A stretch of 32,400 nt of DNA from contig KE560855.1 in assembly GCA_000442015.1 (NCBI GenBank), positions 1-32,400 of the forward strand. The letters are read 5' to 3'. Shown one piece after another: positions 8,499 to 18,010 of the stretch. Within the stretch, counting starts at the first letter, position 1. Each line of letters opens with the position of its first letter. The notes beneath the pieces are model-generated. The model saw only the letters and a program-made list of their open reading frames with translations. It did not search any database and had not been told where the DNA came from. The DNA is from Rozella allomycis CSF55. Taxonomy: Eukaryota; Rozellomycota. Both the position numbers and the translations under genes were made by a program.

Positions 8499-11286
8499 TT
8501 AAACATGACCATTAGAAAACCTTGGACGACTGAACGGACTAACTAAATTCCAACGCTTATTCAGTATGATTGATTTTAGTCTGGTAAGAGCTCCTAATTT
8601 CGGCTTTCTTTGCTCTTCAAGCCTCATTGGTTCCATATTTGAACCGTTTTCAATCCTCGTAACCGCTATAGAAATAACAGGCATTCTTCCTTTATTAATA
8701 TACGAATCAAATCCCGGTTCGATAACAAAAAAGCACACGGCACATTCTTTTTCATTAACTTTTTCAATTGAAAAAGGCTAAATAACGTTTTTAATTTTTC
8801 ATACAGTGGGTGACAACGGAGGTAATGACTTATCGTCATCATCTGTTAAAGCAGCTGTCTTTAAGACTGTACGCTGGCTTTTAACTATGTCGATTGTTCT
8901 ATGGAAGCATGGTGCAGGTCTTTCCGCGAATACATTGCGCCTTCTTTGCTCAAGCCTATTCATATGGATAAGTCTGAAATTGTCATAGATCCTTTTTATG
9001 ACCGTTACTGTGGAGAATATCACCAAAATAAATACACATATCGTTAAAGACAATAGAATAATGTCTTCATTATTAGCCCGAATTCCCGAAGTTGCTAAAT
9101 TGGCTGAAACGTACAGAAATGTTGTTTCTTTTGCAAAACTTGTGATTCGAATGAGATAGTCACCTGAATATCGCCGGTTATCATTCCCCATCAAGGATAA
9201 TCGACTGCTACGTGTTATATTTCCGGCGACATTCCTGTATTGAGAACTTAGCATTTGTATGTTGATGAAAGAACCTGATAGCAAATTCGCATCCAGATCA
9301 AAGTACACCACAACATCAATATCATTTTCGAGTAGATTGAAAATTATATCTATTGATTGTTTAGGTTCTAGACTAATTCTAACCTTTTCACCGTCTATCG
9401 GAATATTGTATTCATTCAAAATATCACATCTTATATCTTACTTGATGGACAAGTTGTGGATTTGTAAACTGGACAGCTACTATTGAGAGAATTGAAGAAC
9501 TGTTTCCCTGAATCATAAATACATTCCCCATCACACCATGAGCAGAACGGTTTTGAAGAACAAATTTGACAGTTGAGATAACTACACAGATTTTTGCCTA
9601 TACTACAAGAAATTCAATTTTTTACTTTGGCAAATTTTTTGTTGGGAAGGACTTTTTCGCCCTAAATCTAGAATTGAATTTGGCAATTGCAATATATCTC
9701 CTTTAGCGAAACCGTTAAAACCGCCGTATACGTATAGTTCAGAATCTTTTTTGGCAATACTAAAACTTTTTCTTCTTGCATTTTGAAGTTCTGAAAATGT
9801 TGCTGAGGTCCAAGTTTGACAACCTTTTTATTTCTTCACAGATACCATTACTAATGTCATAGACTGATACGTCAGAATAGAAACATTCGTTCGAAGCGGA
9901 TTCAATACCTTTATCTTGCAAAGTTTATGAATACCTGAAAATGATAACTTTAACCAACCGCCATATATTAACACTCTATCCTGGGCTATTAAAACAGCAG
10001 ATGACCCCAATCGTAGTTTATCAATATATCTATACCAGTTAAATTCTATAAACTACCTCTCTTCACCAATAAAATCAAAAATTCTTCCTTCTATATCGAA
10101 ACGAAGCGTTCTCCAGGAGAGTAAGCTTGAAGCCCGGCCTACTATATTGAAAAAATAGATAGAGTTTGTAAAGGGATCAAAAACACCCGATCCTCCTTTA
10201 GTATACGCAAATATGGATGATACAAAGATCCAAGTATTTAATTCTCTATCATATTCTAATAGCATTGCAGGGTTAAAGTTTCCAAAGGCGTATATGGACT
10301 TGTTTGTTGCCACCAAAATAGGGTCTTGTAAAATAACTGGTGAACTTTGTAACAACTTCCACTGTCCATCTTGAAAAAGCAAATGAGTTTTAGTTACTAA
10401 ATGAATAAGAATAGAATGAGCTGCTGTATGCATTTTGATTTTCACCTCCTAGTAGGTACAAAACTCCTTCGATCTCCACCATAGCCGCGTATGATATTTT
10501 TGGCATTTCAAAGGTGTTATTAGAAACATCCATTAATGCCCAAGATAAGGAATCGATATAATTTTTTGTGTTCTATTTACTGAAATTGTAAACGTAAAAA
10601 TCGTTAAAGTAGGATGTTAAGTTTCTGCCACCATAGACATATAATTTGCCGTCAAGATAAGCTGACGCTTGACCATACCTAGCGGGTAGAGATACACCTT
10701 GTAAATAATTTAAACCTTTTTCTACTGTCTTGACAATATGATCCCTGAAAGCCTTGAAAACATACACAAGTATTGTTGACACAATTTCCGTTTCCAGAAC
10801 ATTGGAATGGACAAGAAGGCACCAAAGAAAAGGAAAGATATATCCCCTTGTTCACAATTGAGGAATCTGACTCAAAAATCATTTTCAAGCTGCTCCCCTG
10901 TGACACAATGGTATCATTGAAACCATTTGACTGCGACCTTGTTCCACAAAGAGAGGCTATCTTGGTTTCACCATCAAAAATATTAAAATAGTCATAGCTG
11001 GAAACTATTTAAATATATATAAAGTTTACCCGCATTCTGTAGCGAAATAGTCAAAGCTTATCATTATTCTTGAATTAGGATTGAGTGAAGTTAATGTGTA
11101 AGTACAGGATTGTGAATTTTGGTAACCTCCGATTTCATTTCCTATACGAATATTGCCTGTTCCATTATTTGATGCCAGGTATAATTCTGCATTGCTCAAA
11201 CAGCCAAAAGGTTCTAAGCCTGTTACAGAAAGCGCAAGATAGGACAAAACTATGAATATCAAAATCGAAGATTGTAGATAGAACAT
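8499..11286 (-). CDS. Attractin/MEGF8-like single-pass receptor: CUB-EGF-kelch-PSI-TM
   Basis: Eleven exons, about 829 residues. Order: signal peptide (MFYLQSSILIFIVLSYLALS); CUB domain (~30-140, SCTYTLTSLNP...YDYFNIFDGET); EGF (CSGNGNCVNNTCVCFQGFQG); kelch repeats (YGQASAYLDGKLYVYGGRNL, VLYLLGGENQ, SIYAFGNF, VLIYGGWL, ELYVYGGFNGF); PSI-like Cys cluster (CQSKNLCSYLNCQICSSKPF); a membrane segment (IILLSLTICVFILVIFSTVT); and a basic cytoplasmic tail. Its end (PFSIEKVNEKECAVCFFVIE) aligns with the attractin tail pattern ending in IEPCSG...VFVRLP. Introns: 10998-11029, 10698-10725, 10370-10397, 10030-10056, 9909-9934, 9824-9851, 9598-9625, 9395-9441 and 8778-8804. The segment 10554-10580 contains an in-frame TAG and has no AG acceptor. 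Start codon: the only ATG ahead of the signal peptide. Confidence 0.8.
10554..10580 (-). other. In-frame TAG inside a kelch repeat, or a 27-nt intron lacking an AG acceptor
   Basis: The kelch frame reads DFYVYNFSK, then TAG at 10575-10573, then continues in the same frame into SLSWALMDVSNN. A 27-nt stretch here begins GTAAATAG and ends TATATCG, so removing it keeps the frame and gives YNFNSLSWALMDV, a good kelch strand. No AG suitable as an acceptor lies between the donor and the tryptophan. Interpretations: a nonsense mutation, stop readthrough, a CG-ending intron, or a sequencing error in a former TATATAG. Confidence 0.5.
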
Positions 11287-11324
11287 GGTATGGCTGGTTG
11301 CCAAGGAGTCAAATTAAATTTATT

Positions 11325-14300
11325 TTACCCTTCGGCTTCGGCATCAGTATCTCCAATGATTCGCAAAAATACTTCTTCCAAGGTGGTTTGACTCAAACCC
11401 CAGTCTTCTATTCCATGATTATGTTTATTGAACTCGATTTCTTTAAACAAGCGCGGAATCAGTCCTTTCTCGACACTGAATTCATAAGAAGTGTTAGTTG
11501 CGAAGCTGTCTATTCTTTTATGATCTTTTGGCAAAAGAGATTCTATATAACAAAAATAATAACTTAAATATTTTCTTACGCGGTCGCCTTTTGCATGTTT
11601 TCATGCGTCGCTGAGATGGTCAATTTGAAACCTGAACCGTATTTCTTCTTCAAATGAAGCAGAGACTATTAAAGGAAATTTAAATTAATACCCCAATACA
11701 CCTTAAAGTTCCTTTGGCCATTATTCCTATTCTATTGCAAAGGACTTCAGCTTCTTCCATGCTAAGTCAATATTTTTGATTGATCATACCTGTGGGTTGT
11801 CAAAATGATTGTCCTTCCGATTTTTGCTTCATTTATGATGTTCCAGATGATTCTTCGGACCTCTGGATCTAACCCAGTCTTAATTTAATGTTTATAGAAT
11901 ATGGTTACTGTCGGCTCATCAAGAAAAACAACTTTTCCTCCTCCAATTAAAGCAATCGCGATAGAAAGTCTTCTTTTTTCTCCGCCACTTAATCCCTTTG
12001 ATTGTCGGTCTTCAAAACTTCCCAAGGAAACAGACTTTAAAGCCTTTTGCACAGCATCCTTTTCTTTTTCTTTTTCAACTCCTTTAAGTCGCGCATAGAA
12101 ATATAAATGTTCCCCAACAGTCAAATCATCCCATAAAATATCGTGTTGAGGACAAACTCCCATGTTTCTGTACACATCATCCATTTGGCTTAAAACACTG
12201 TATCCTGCCAAAGTAGCAAATCCTGATGTGGGTTTATAAAGTCCAGAAAGGATGCTTATAGTTGTTGTTTTCCCCGAACCGTTAGGCCCCAATAATCCAA
12301 AACATGAAGAAGGGTCGACTGCGTATGTCGCGGTCTTAACTGCAATCTTTCCATTTGGATAAACTTTTCGTAAATTCTTTAAAACCAATGGACAATCTGC
12401 ATTGTAATGATCAGAGTGTACTCTCTCCCTCTCCATTTTCACATCGTCGTCTTCTTTCTCGATGTCTGCATCATTAACATCCCAATTATAATCATCCTAT
12501 TCATTTGGGAATCTTTATTATACCTGATTAGACTCTTTCTCCCCAAATAAAAGCTTCCCAATAAATGAGATGGGAAAATACCATTTCTTGCGAACTCCAT
12601 ATTCCGAAGGCAATACCGCACTTAGATATGTAGCTAAAAGTGCATAAACAAATATTTCCACAACAAGGGCGATCATAGCATTTGAGACTTCGTCACCAGG
12701 TATCACCTTAGACATTGAATAAGGCGGCATCGAATCGGAACTACTTGCCAAGGCGATTCTATTGATAGAGCGATAAAATGCAAAAGGTGCCCAGAAAAGA
12801 TAGGGCAATGGAGGCTTATCAGTGAACAATGTGCCTATTTATCAGATTTTAAATCGTATACCAGCAACAATATTAATCAAGACACTTGCAATGACAATGA
12901 GAAATGAAACAACTATAAAAATGCAAATTTAGGATTACTTAATGCATTTCTACTTTTGTTGAAAAAACACGAGAGCAAAAAGGCAATTATTATTTGAACA
13001 TGACCCCATAGGAAAAAGAGCAAAATATAAACACCAGGATCTGTTTTAACAAAAAAATCCAACCTGGCAACAACTCCTGCTATAATAAAGACAGTTGATG
13101 CCAAAAAGTGCATCAAATAAAAGAAAGCATAATGCATCAAGTAGTAAGTCCAAGTTCTAAGACCATTCTTAAATACGCAAACATTAAATTAAATACCATT
13201 TGCATCATTATCAAAATCCTGTCTTCCTTTTCCTTTACTAAAGTAAGAACAAAAACTGGAAGTAGAAAAGAAACCCCAAATGGGAATAAAATATTGCCTA
13301 AGACTCTATAGATCGGTCTTGCATCAAATCGATTGTTGATAACAACTGGCATAGTCCTTAGCCCATGATTGATGGATATATTTGCATTAGGCATGTAAGT
13401 TTTTGCAATGGCGTTTGCTAACCATGATTGTTGCATCAGGCGTCTAAATCCTTCACTTGGATATTTAGTAGACCGAGTTATTCTTTTGTCACTTCCAGTT
13501 TGAAGCGTATATGCATATTGATTATTGGAGGCATCGAAATTATTGAAAATAAAAGCCCCCTGTGGCATTTGACGAGTAATCTTGTCAACTTTCGTAACGA
13601 AATTTTGACTATTTAAAGGAATATTTTGTGTTACTATTCTACAGGATCAGGATTTGTTTGATACAATATAGTTTTGTTAAGTAACGCTATCTGTTCTAAG
13701 AGACTTTCATTAAGATAGTGATAACATTGTACTCATTAATCTTATTGCTGTAGTATGTGTTTATCGTGGTTTCAGGCTTAATAAAGAAGGGAAGCCTCTG
13801 CAGAACGTAACTGTTGTCATCCTTTTTGTCCATAAAGAAATAAGTTGGGAAATTCCCCAAGAATCCAGTTTTGTTCGGTTCATTTCCTTCCGAAGGGACT
13901 AGAGATGCATTAACTATGGGATAATTAAACGGGCTGTTTTGCAATTTGTTTCCCATGACTCCGTCTGTAGGCTCATTATACAAAAACCAGGGAAAAGTTT
14001 GAACAGCAGGTAAAGTAAGGTTATAAACAGGTAATCCAAACCATCCAAAAGGGGGATCAGGGCGGAAAGATCTAATATATTCGTGATATAGTTCTTTACA
14101 AATCTCTCAAGAATAATGGATTGGCAGCGTTAGGATTCTTTTCATAAGGGTATTTGTATGGATAATAGTTTTCAAACCAGTTAGCACAACTCGATGTTGT
14201 ACTACCAAGCGGTCTACCCATTCCACTATCCGAAGGAGCAATAAAGTAATTTGAAATTTTCCTTCCTAATGAGTCTAATGGCAGAGAAGACCTATCAGCT

Positions 14301-14716
14301 AAAGGTAGACCAAGAGTAAAAGTTCCGTTGTAGTTGGAACAATACACTACTTCTTGAACCACAATAAGACTATTGATCAAATTTGTCAAAACAAATCCCA
14401 ATATTCCTGCAACTACGACCATCATTATGGGGCATAAGGATATACAACACACGTTTACAAAGACTTGTCGCCGTTGAAAAGCCACTGATTTATGAAACTT
14501 GTTTAAGCATATATTCATTCTTACCAGAGCTCTTAATTGACATGTAACTAACTTCCTGTAAGTCAATGTCGATTCCCTTTGAGCTAACGGTGTGGCTCGT
14601 CCGTTCATTTTTATACTTACAGTTTGAGCCGCCGCATTTGACTCCGAGGGATCAATTATGGGAGGGGCTGATGGAGAAAGCATGGGTATATTAGCAGAAA
14701 TCGCATTGTCTTGCAT
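11325..14716 (-). CDS. ABCA-family half ABC transporter
   Basis: Class A ABC transporter with one membrane domain and one nucleotide-binding domain; relatives move lipids across membranes (family knowledge). Twelve exons, 1026 residues, all phases consistent. First membrane segment near residue 95 (CPIMMVVVAGILGFVL), a large extracytoplasmic loop (~120-470), then a five-helix cluster preceded by EKEDRILIMMQMNGLRTW, matching the ABCA pattern EKE.rlke.M.mMGL. NBD: Walker A GPNGSGKTTT, Q-loop CPQHDILWDDLTV, signature LSGGEKRRLSIAIALIGG, Walker B VVFLDEPTTGLDP (restored by an intron), H-loop TTHSMEEAE. Canonical introns: 14072-14099, 13691-13725, 13609-13634, 13168-13196, 12913-12938, 12835-12861, 12497-12523, 11879-11908, 11762-11789, 11666-11691. 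The last junction (11551-11579) is non-canonical. The stop lies 38 bp before the attractin-like start. Confidence 0.93.
11551..11579 (-). other. Last ABCA intron: TG acceptor or a 17-nt intron
   Basis: The exon ends KATA with phase 2 and the next conserved block is ESLLPKDHKR. The donor is GTAAG. The only in-frame solutions are a 29-nt intron ending TTTTTG (giving ATAYIESLLP) or a 17-nt intron ending AAG (giving ATAYYFCYIESLLP). The nearest normal acceptor, TATATAG at 37 nt, is out of frame. A 17-nt intron would be far below the 26-nt minimum seen elsewhere here. Confidence 0.5.
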
Positions 14717-14883
14717 GCCACCAAATTTCTAAAAAAGAAAAACAAACACAGGTTAATAGGTTATACAAACTTGAAACGACTTTATAACAAAATTATAAGT
14801 CAAGAAATAAAAATCTTTATTGTATTAAATTAATTGATCGACTTTTTAAGTTTAAGGAACTAAATTTTGCCAGGAAAATGTCA

Positions 14884-16350
14884 TTACTCTATGAATCCAG
14901 AATACTCCTGTTTCACGTATTCCACAAAACATGCAATAGTAAGCATTAAATTATTTCTACCGTTCTCAATCTCGTAAATAACGTTGTTTATGACCAGGTG
15001 ATACTGCGGTGGCGATTTCTTAACTTGGCGTATTTGAATGTACTCATTGAGACGAGCTACCTTTAGAATATACGGCAAAAGTTACCTATTTTCCCTCCTG
15101 AAACTTCGACAAAATATTTGCTGGTAAAAGGATGCGCCCTCTTTGTATTCAATTGGTCATCATTTTCTGTGAGCATATAGTCAAGAAAGACACAGAATAA
15201 CGACATGAGTAATTCAGCGTCAGTTGGAAATGCTGGAGAATATGGTTGACCGTTAAAGTAGCCTCCTTCGTTCCATTTGAAGTTTGCCAAAACTGACCCG
15301 GCTTCCAAGTCACGAATACGCTGTAAAATGTATTCTCTATGAGTTTTATTAGATGCAACTGATAAAAATTGTTCTAGAAACAACCGAGTCTTCGCAGCTT
15401 GATTAGTTTTAGCAAGATCATGCAATACAGAAGCATTTGTGCTTGTTTCATATAGTATCCCAAGATTTTGTAACCCCATTCTTTTAAATTCACTTTCAAC
15501 TTCGTCTATAGATTGAATAATCAAGTGTAACAAATGATTGGAAAACCACTTTTACAGGTTGATAAGTAAAGTTACCTTTCTCATATTCTCAATCAAAATG
15601 TCTTGTTTAAGGGTGGCATTTAATTTTTCAAAAAGCTCTAAATTAATGCTGCAAATTTTTACTTCATCTTGACCTTTCGTAATCAAGGAATGTTTCGATG
15701 AGTCCCGTTTAATTGAAGGAGACTGGCTAGAAGCAGAGAAATACCTTTGTAGAGGTACTAAAAACTGGGGAATACTGGAAGTAATTGACTTTGAAGGAGA
15801 TTCATATGACGTTAGATATTCTTCAAGATCTTTGGAATCTCTTATTTTAGATCTGGCCACAGGCGATGGAGAGAAATGAGATTGCTTTTGATTGGGCGAG
15901 ATTAGCGATTGATTTTTAGGCGTTACTTTGTTCGGACTAAACGGTGACCGGAATATGGGACTTGATAACGCACTTTTCTGGGCCATTCCAAGCAGCGGTG
16001 AATTGGGGGTTTGAAAAATAGAAGAATTTCCAGCTGCTGGGGTAGGCGGATAAATAACATCCGCTCTACTGTTTGATGGCGTTACATTGACCTGTTTACT
16101 GTTTACAATATGACACGATTCATTACTATCTTGGTGGCGTAAGTAGTTCATGCCTTTGTTTTTTCAAAATGTTGTTCAATTGTTCTTTTTTACCGTTATT
16201 CTTTTTCAGTCGATACTGGCCAAGATAGGCAACACAATATAGGAAAATAACATAACTGAAACCGAGAGAAACCTTTTGGGTCACAGTAATAATTTTTTCA
16301 TCGATAAAGTAGAGCAAGACGAACAAACCACACGAAAAAGGGACAAACAT
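14884..16350 (-). CDS. TMEM209: TMEM209-like nuclear envelope protein
   Basis: Four exons (16127-16350, 15576-16098, 15086-15548, 14884-15056; introns 28, 27, 29 nt), 460 residues; human TMEM209 is about 560. Two N-terminal membrane segments (SCGLFVLLYFI and VSLGFSYVIFLYCVAYLG) are followed by a Ser/Pro-rich linker (~80-220). The conserved C-terminal domain then starts at MRKWFSNHLLHLIIQSIDEV. It contains HREYILQRIRDLEAG, NFKWNEGGYFNGQPY, FPTDAELLMSLFCVFLDYML and HPFTSKYFVE, and ends with PPQYHLV and ENGRNNLMLTI. These match the human order RMG, Y.....I..L..G....F.WN.GG.FKG, PTD..I.mH.FC.yLD, FTS.hF, PP.YEL..., GRNN. It shares a 30-bp divergent gap with the Vms1 gene. Role in the family: nuclear envelope, linked to nuclear pores. 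Confidence 0.9.
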
Positions 16351-16380
16351 CTGCAAAAGGAGTTTTTGTAAATTTCAGAA

Positions 16381-17414
16381 ATGAAACTGAAAAAGTTTGG
16401 GGTTAATGAAGTTGATAATGCTTTTCGATGTATTTCATGTTTAAAATCGGTACCAGAACTCAGCTTTCCTGGGTTTAAAGACAGAATTGTTTCCGAGTCG
16501 ATTCTGGATTCTAAACAACCTTTATTTTCGGCTTCGAGGAAAAAATATGAGACATGCAAATATTGCAAAAAAGAATACGAAAATAGTTTTGATTTTCGAG
16601 AACACATAAAGTCTGATGAACATGTTCAAGCGCTAAAAGAATTTTTGCATGCCGAAAAAGATCGGGTAACTAAAGCCAATGATGAATTCATTGATTTTAA
16701 TGACTTCAATAAGTATCAAAGATATAATGATTTTTTTCCATTTGTGTTCTTTTCACACAAAGACCAGGTTTTGGCGATGTACAGACACGTTTTGAATTTA
16801 GACGAAAATATATATAGGCTAGCGTTGATGAATAAAGAAAAGACAATTATCGAGAAGTTTAGTGTCGCACATAAGCAGCTGCTACAGCCAAGCTCCATTT
16901 GCATTATTTTGCTACAGGGTGGATATTTTGCCTCAGCTATATATAGTGTACCCGGATGTAAAGTTATTGCGCATAAATCGTTACACAAATATACTACGAG
17001 AAAAAAGCAAGGAGGATCCCAAGCATCGTACGATAAAGGTGGCAAGAAACCAAAATCAGCAGGTGCCAATTTACGAAGACAAAACGAAAAACATTTGGAA
17101 GAAGTAAGCAATAAATTTAAATTTAAGCAGGATATTTTGAAACTGTTAGGGGATTGGAAGGTTATGATATCAGAGTGTTACCAAATCTACTTCTCCGCAC
17201 CTGGAATCAATGCGAACATATTATTCAAGTTTTTTCAAAAAAGTAATGTATAATATTTTGAAAAAAATGTCCAGATGATAGCAGAATAACTAAAATCCCT
17301 TTTGAGATTGAAAAGCCAAATTTTCAACAAGTTCAGATGTGTTTCAACGAGCTCAAAAGTTTATTTGTTTTAACTGAATTAGACCGTATAGACGAAATAA
17401 AAGTAGAGAAGTGA
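16381..17414 (+). CDS. VMS1: Vms1/ANKZF1-like peptidyl-tRNA hydrolase (ribosome quality control)
   Basis: Vms1/ANKZF1 releases stalled nascent chains from 60S-bound tRNA (family knowledge). Three exons (16381-17103, 17131-17242, 17275-17414), introns 27 and 32 nt, 324 residues. A C2H2-like zinc finger near residue 58 (CKYCKKEYENSFDFREHIKS) precedes the VLRF1 domain: ILLQGGYFASAIY, VIAHKSLHKYTTRKKQGGSQ, KPKSAGANLRRQNEK, DILKLLGDWKVMISECYQIY, then NDSRITKIPFEIEKP. The GGSQ motif carries the glutamine that is catalytic in the family. The first intron is stop-free and frame-preserving; its removal joins HLEE to DILKLL. Ankyrin repeats and the Cdc48-binding VIM helix are not visible, so this is a shortened form. 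Confidence 0.92.
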
Positions 17415-17419
17415 GCCTA

Positions 17420-17958
17420 TTAGCAAATATAACCAATTTTGTGTTTCTCCCACGATAACAAAATAGACTTTAATAAATATGGATTTGGCATATTTGAGAT
17501 ACAGCAGTCTCTTATTATCGGATTTAATTTGTACCATTGATAATGAAACGAGCTTAAACGATATGTTTCTTTCCACTTGGTGGCCAATATGTCCACATCT
17601 AAATTTTCTGATGCATTTTCTACAATCAAATTAATAATATATTTGTATATCCAGTATATAGTCACATATTCGAGATAATTTAAGTCGATTTTGCAATTTG
17701 CCGGAGGTATAATTTCATAAATCATGGTAAACGCATGCACCAAATCATATACACCAGGAAAAGAATATTCCAAGATTTGTATGAGTTCATTAACATTGCA
17801 ATCCACAAATTATATTATGAGATATTTTTTACTTAAAATGATGGTTGTAACCAATGGGTGCACACAATTGATGAAAAATTTCTTCCTATCAGAAATAGCA
17901 TAGCCTTCAATTTTTCCCTGTGGTGAATCTATATAATGCTAATGTTTAAGGTACGCAT
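17420..17958 (-). CDS. Unrecognised 161-residue protein
   Basis: I do not recognise this protein. The model has a 4-nt first exon (ATGC, 17955-17958), a canonical 26-nt intron 17929-17954, a 96-nt exon encoding HSPQGKIEGYAISDRKKFF and onward, and a final exon 17420-17805 beginning DCNVNELIQILEYSFPG. Lengths sum to 162 codons with consistent phase. The middle junction (17806-17832) has a GT donor but ends in TTTG. The protein is Leu/Ile/Tyr/Trp-rich and likely a compact helical fold; no signal peptide or membrane segment. The stop codon is 5 bp from the convergent Vms1 stop. Alternatively only part is translated, or the locus is decaying. Confidence 0.4.
17806..17832 (-). other. 27-nt putative GT...TG intron
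   Basis: Without removal, the frame runs VHPLVTTIIL and then meets TAA nine codons further on. Removing 27 nt, from GTAAAA to ATTTG, gives an in-frame join to MDCNVNELIQ and 130 more open codons. There is no AG dinucleotide anywhere inside the segment, nor for tens of bases after it. Confidence 0.4.
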
Positions 17959-18010
17959 ATTTAAATCTTCAGCCACACAATAAATTAAAAACAAAAGAGA
18001 AATTTTTTAT

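Noticed and set aside
9417..9442. 26-nt intron ending in GA in the attractin-like gene, as a further non-AG case
   Set aside because: A canonical 47-nt GT-AG intron (9395-9441) gives a consistent frame, so no exotic acceptor is needed.
9824..9845. 22-nt intron in the attractin-like gene
   Set aside because: A 28-nt intron using the upstream GTAATG donor gives the same frame and fits the locus-wide size range.
16716..17111. Minus-strand frame of 131 codons
   Set aside because: Antisense of the Vms1 VLRF1 domain, which is strongly conserved on the plus strand.
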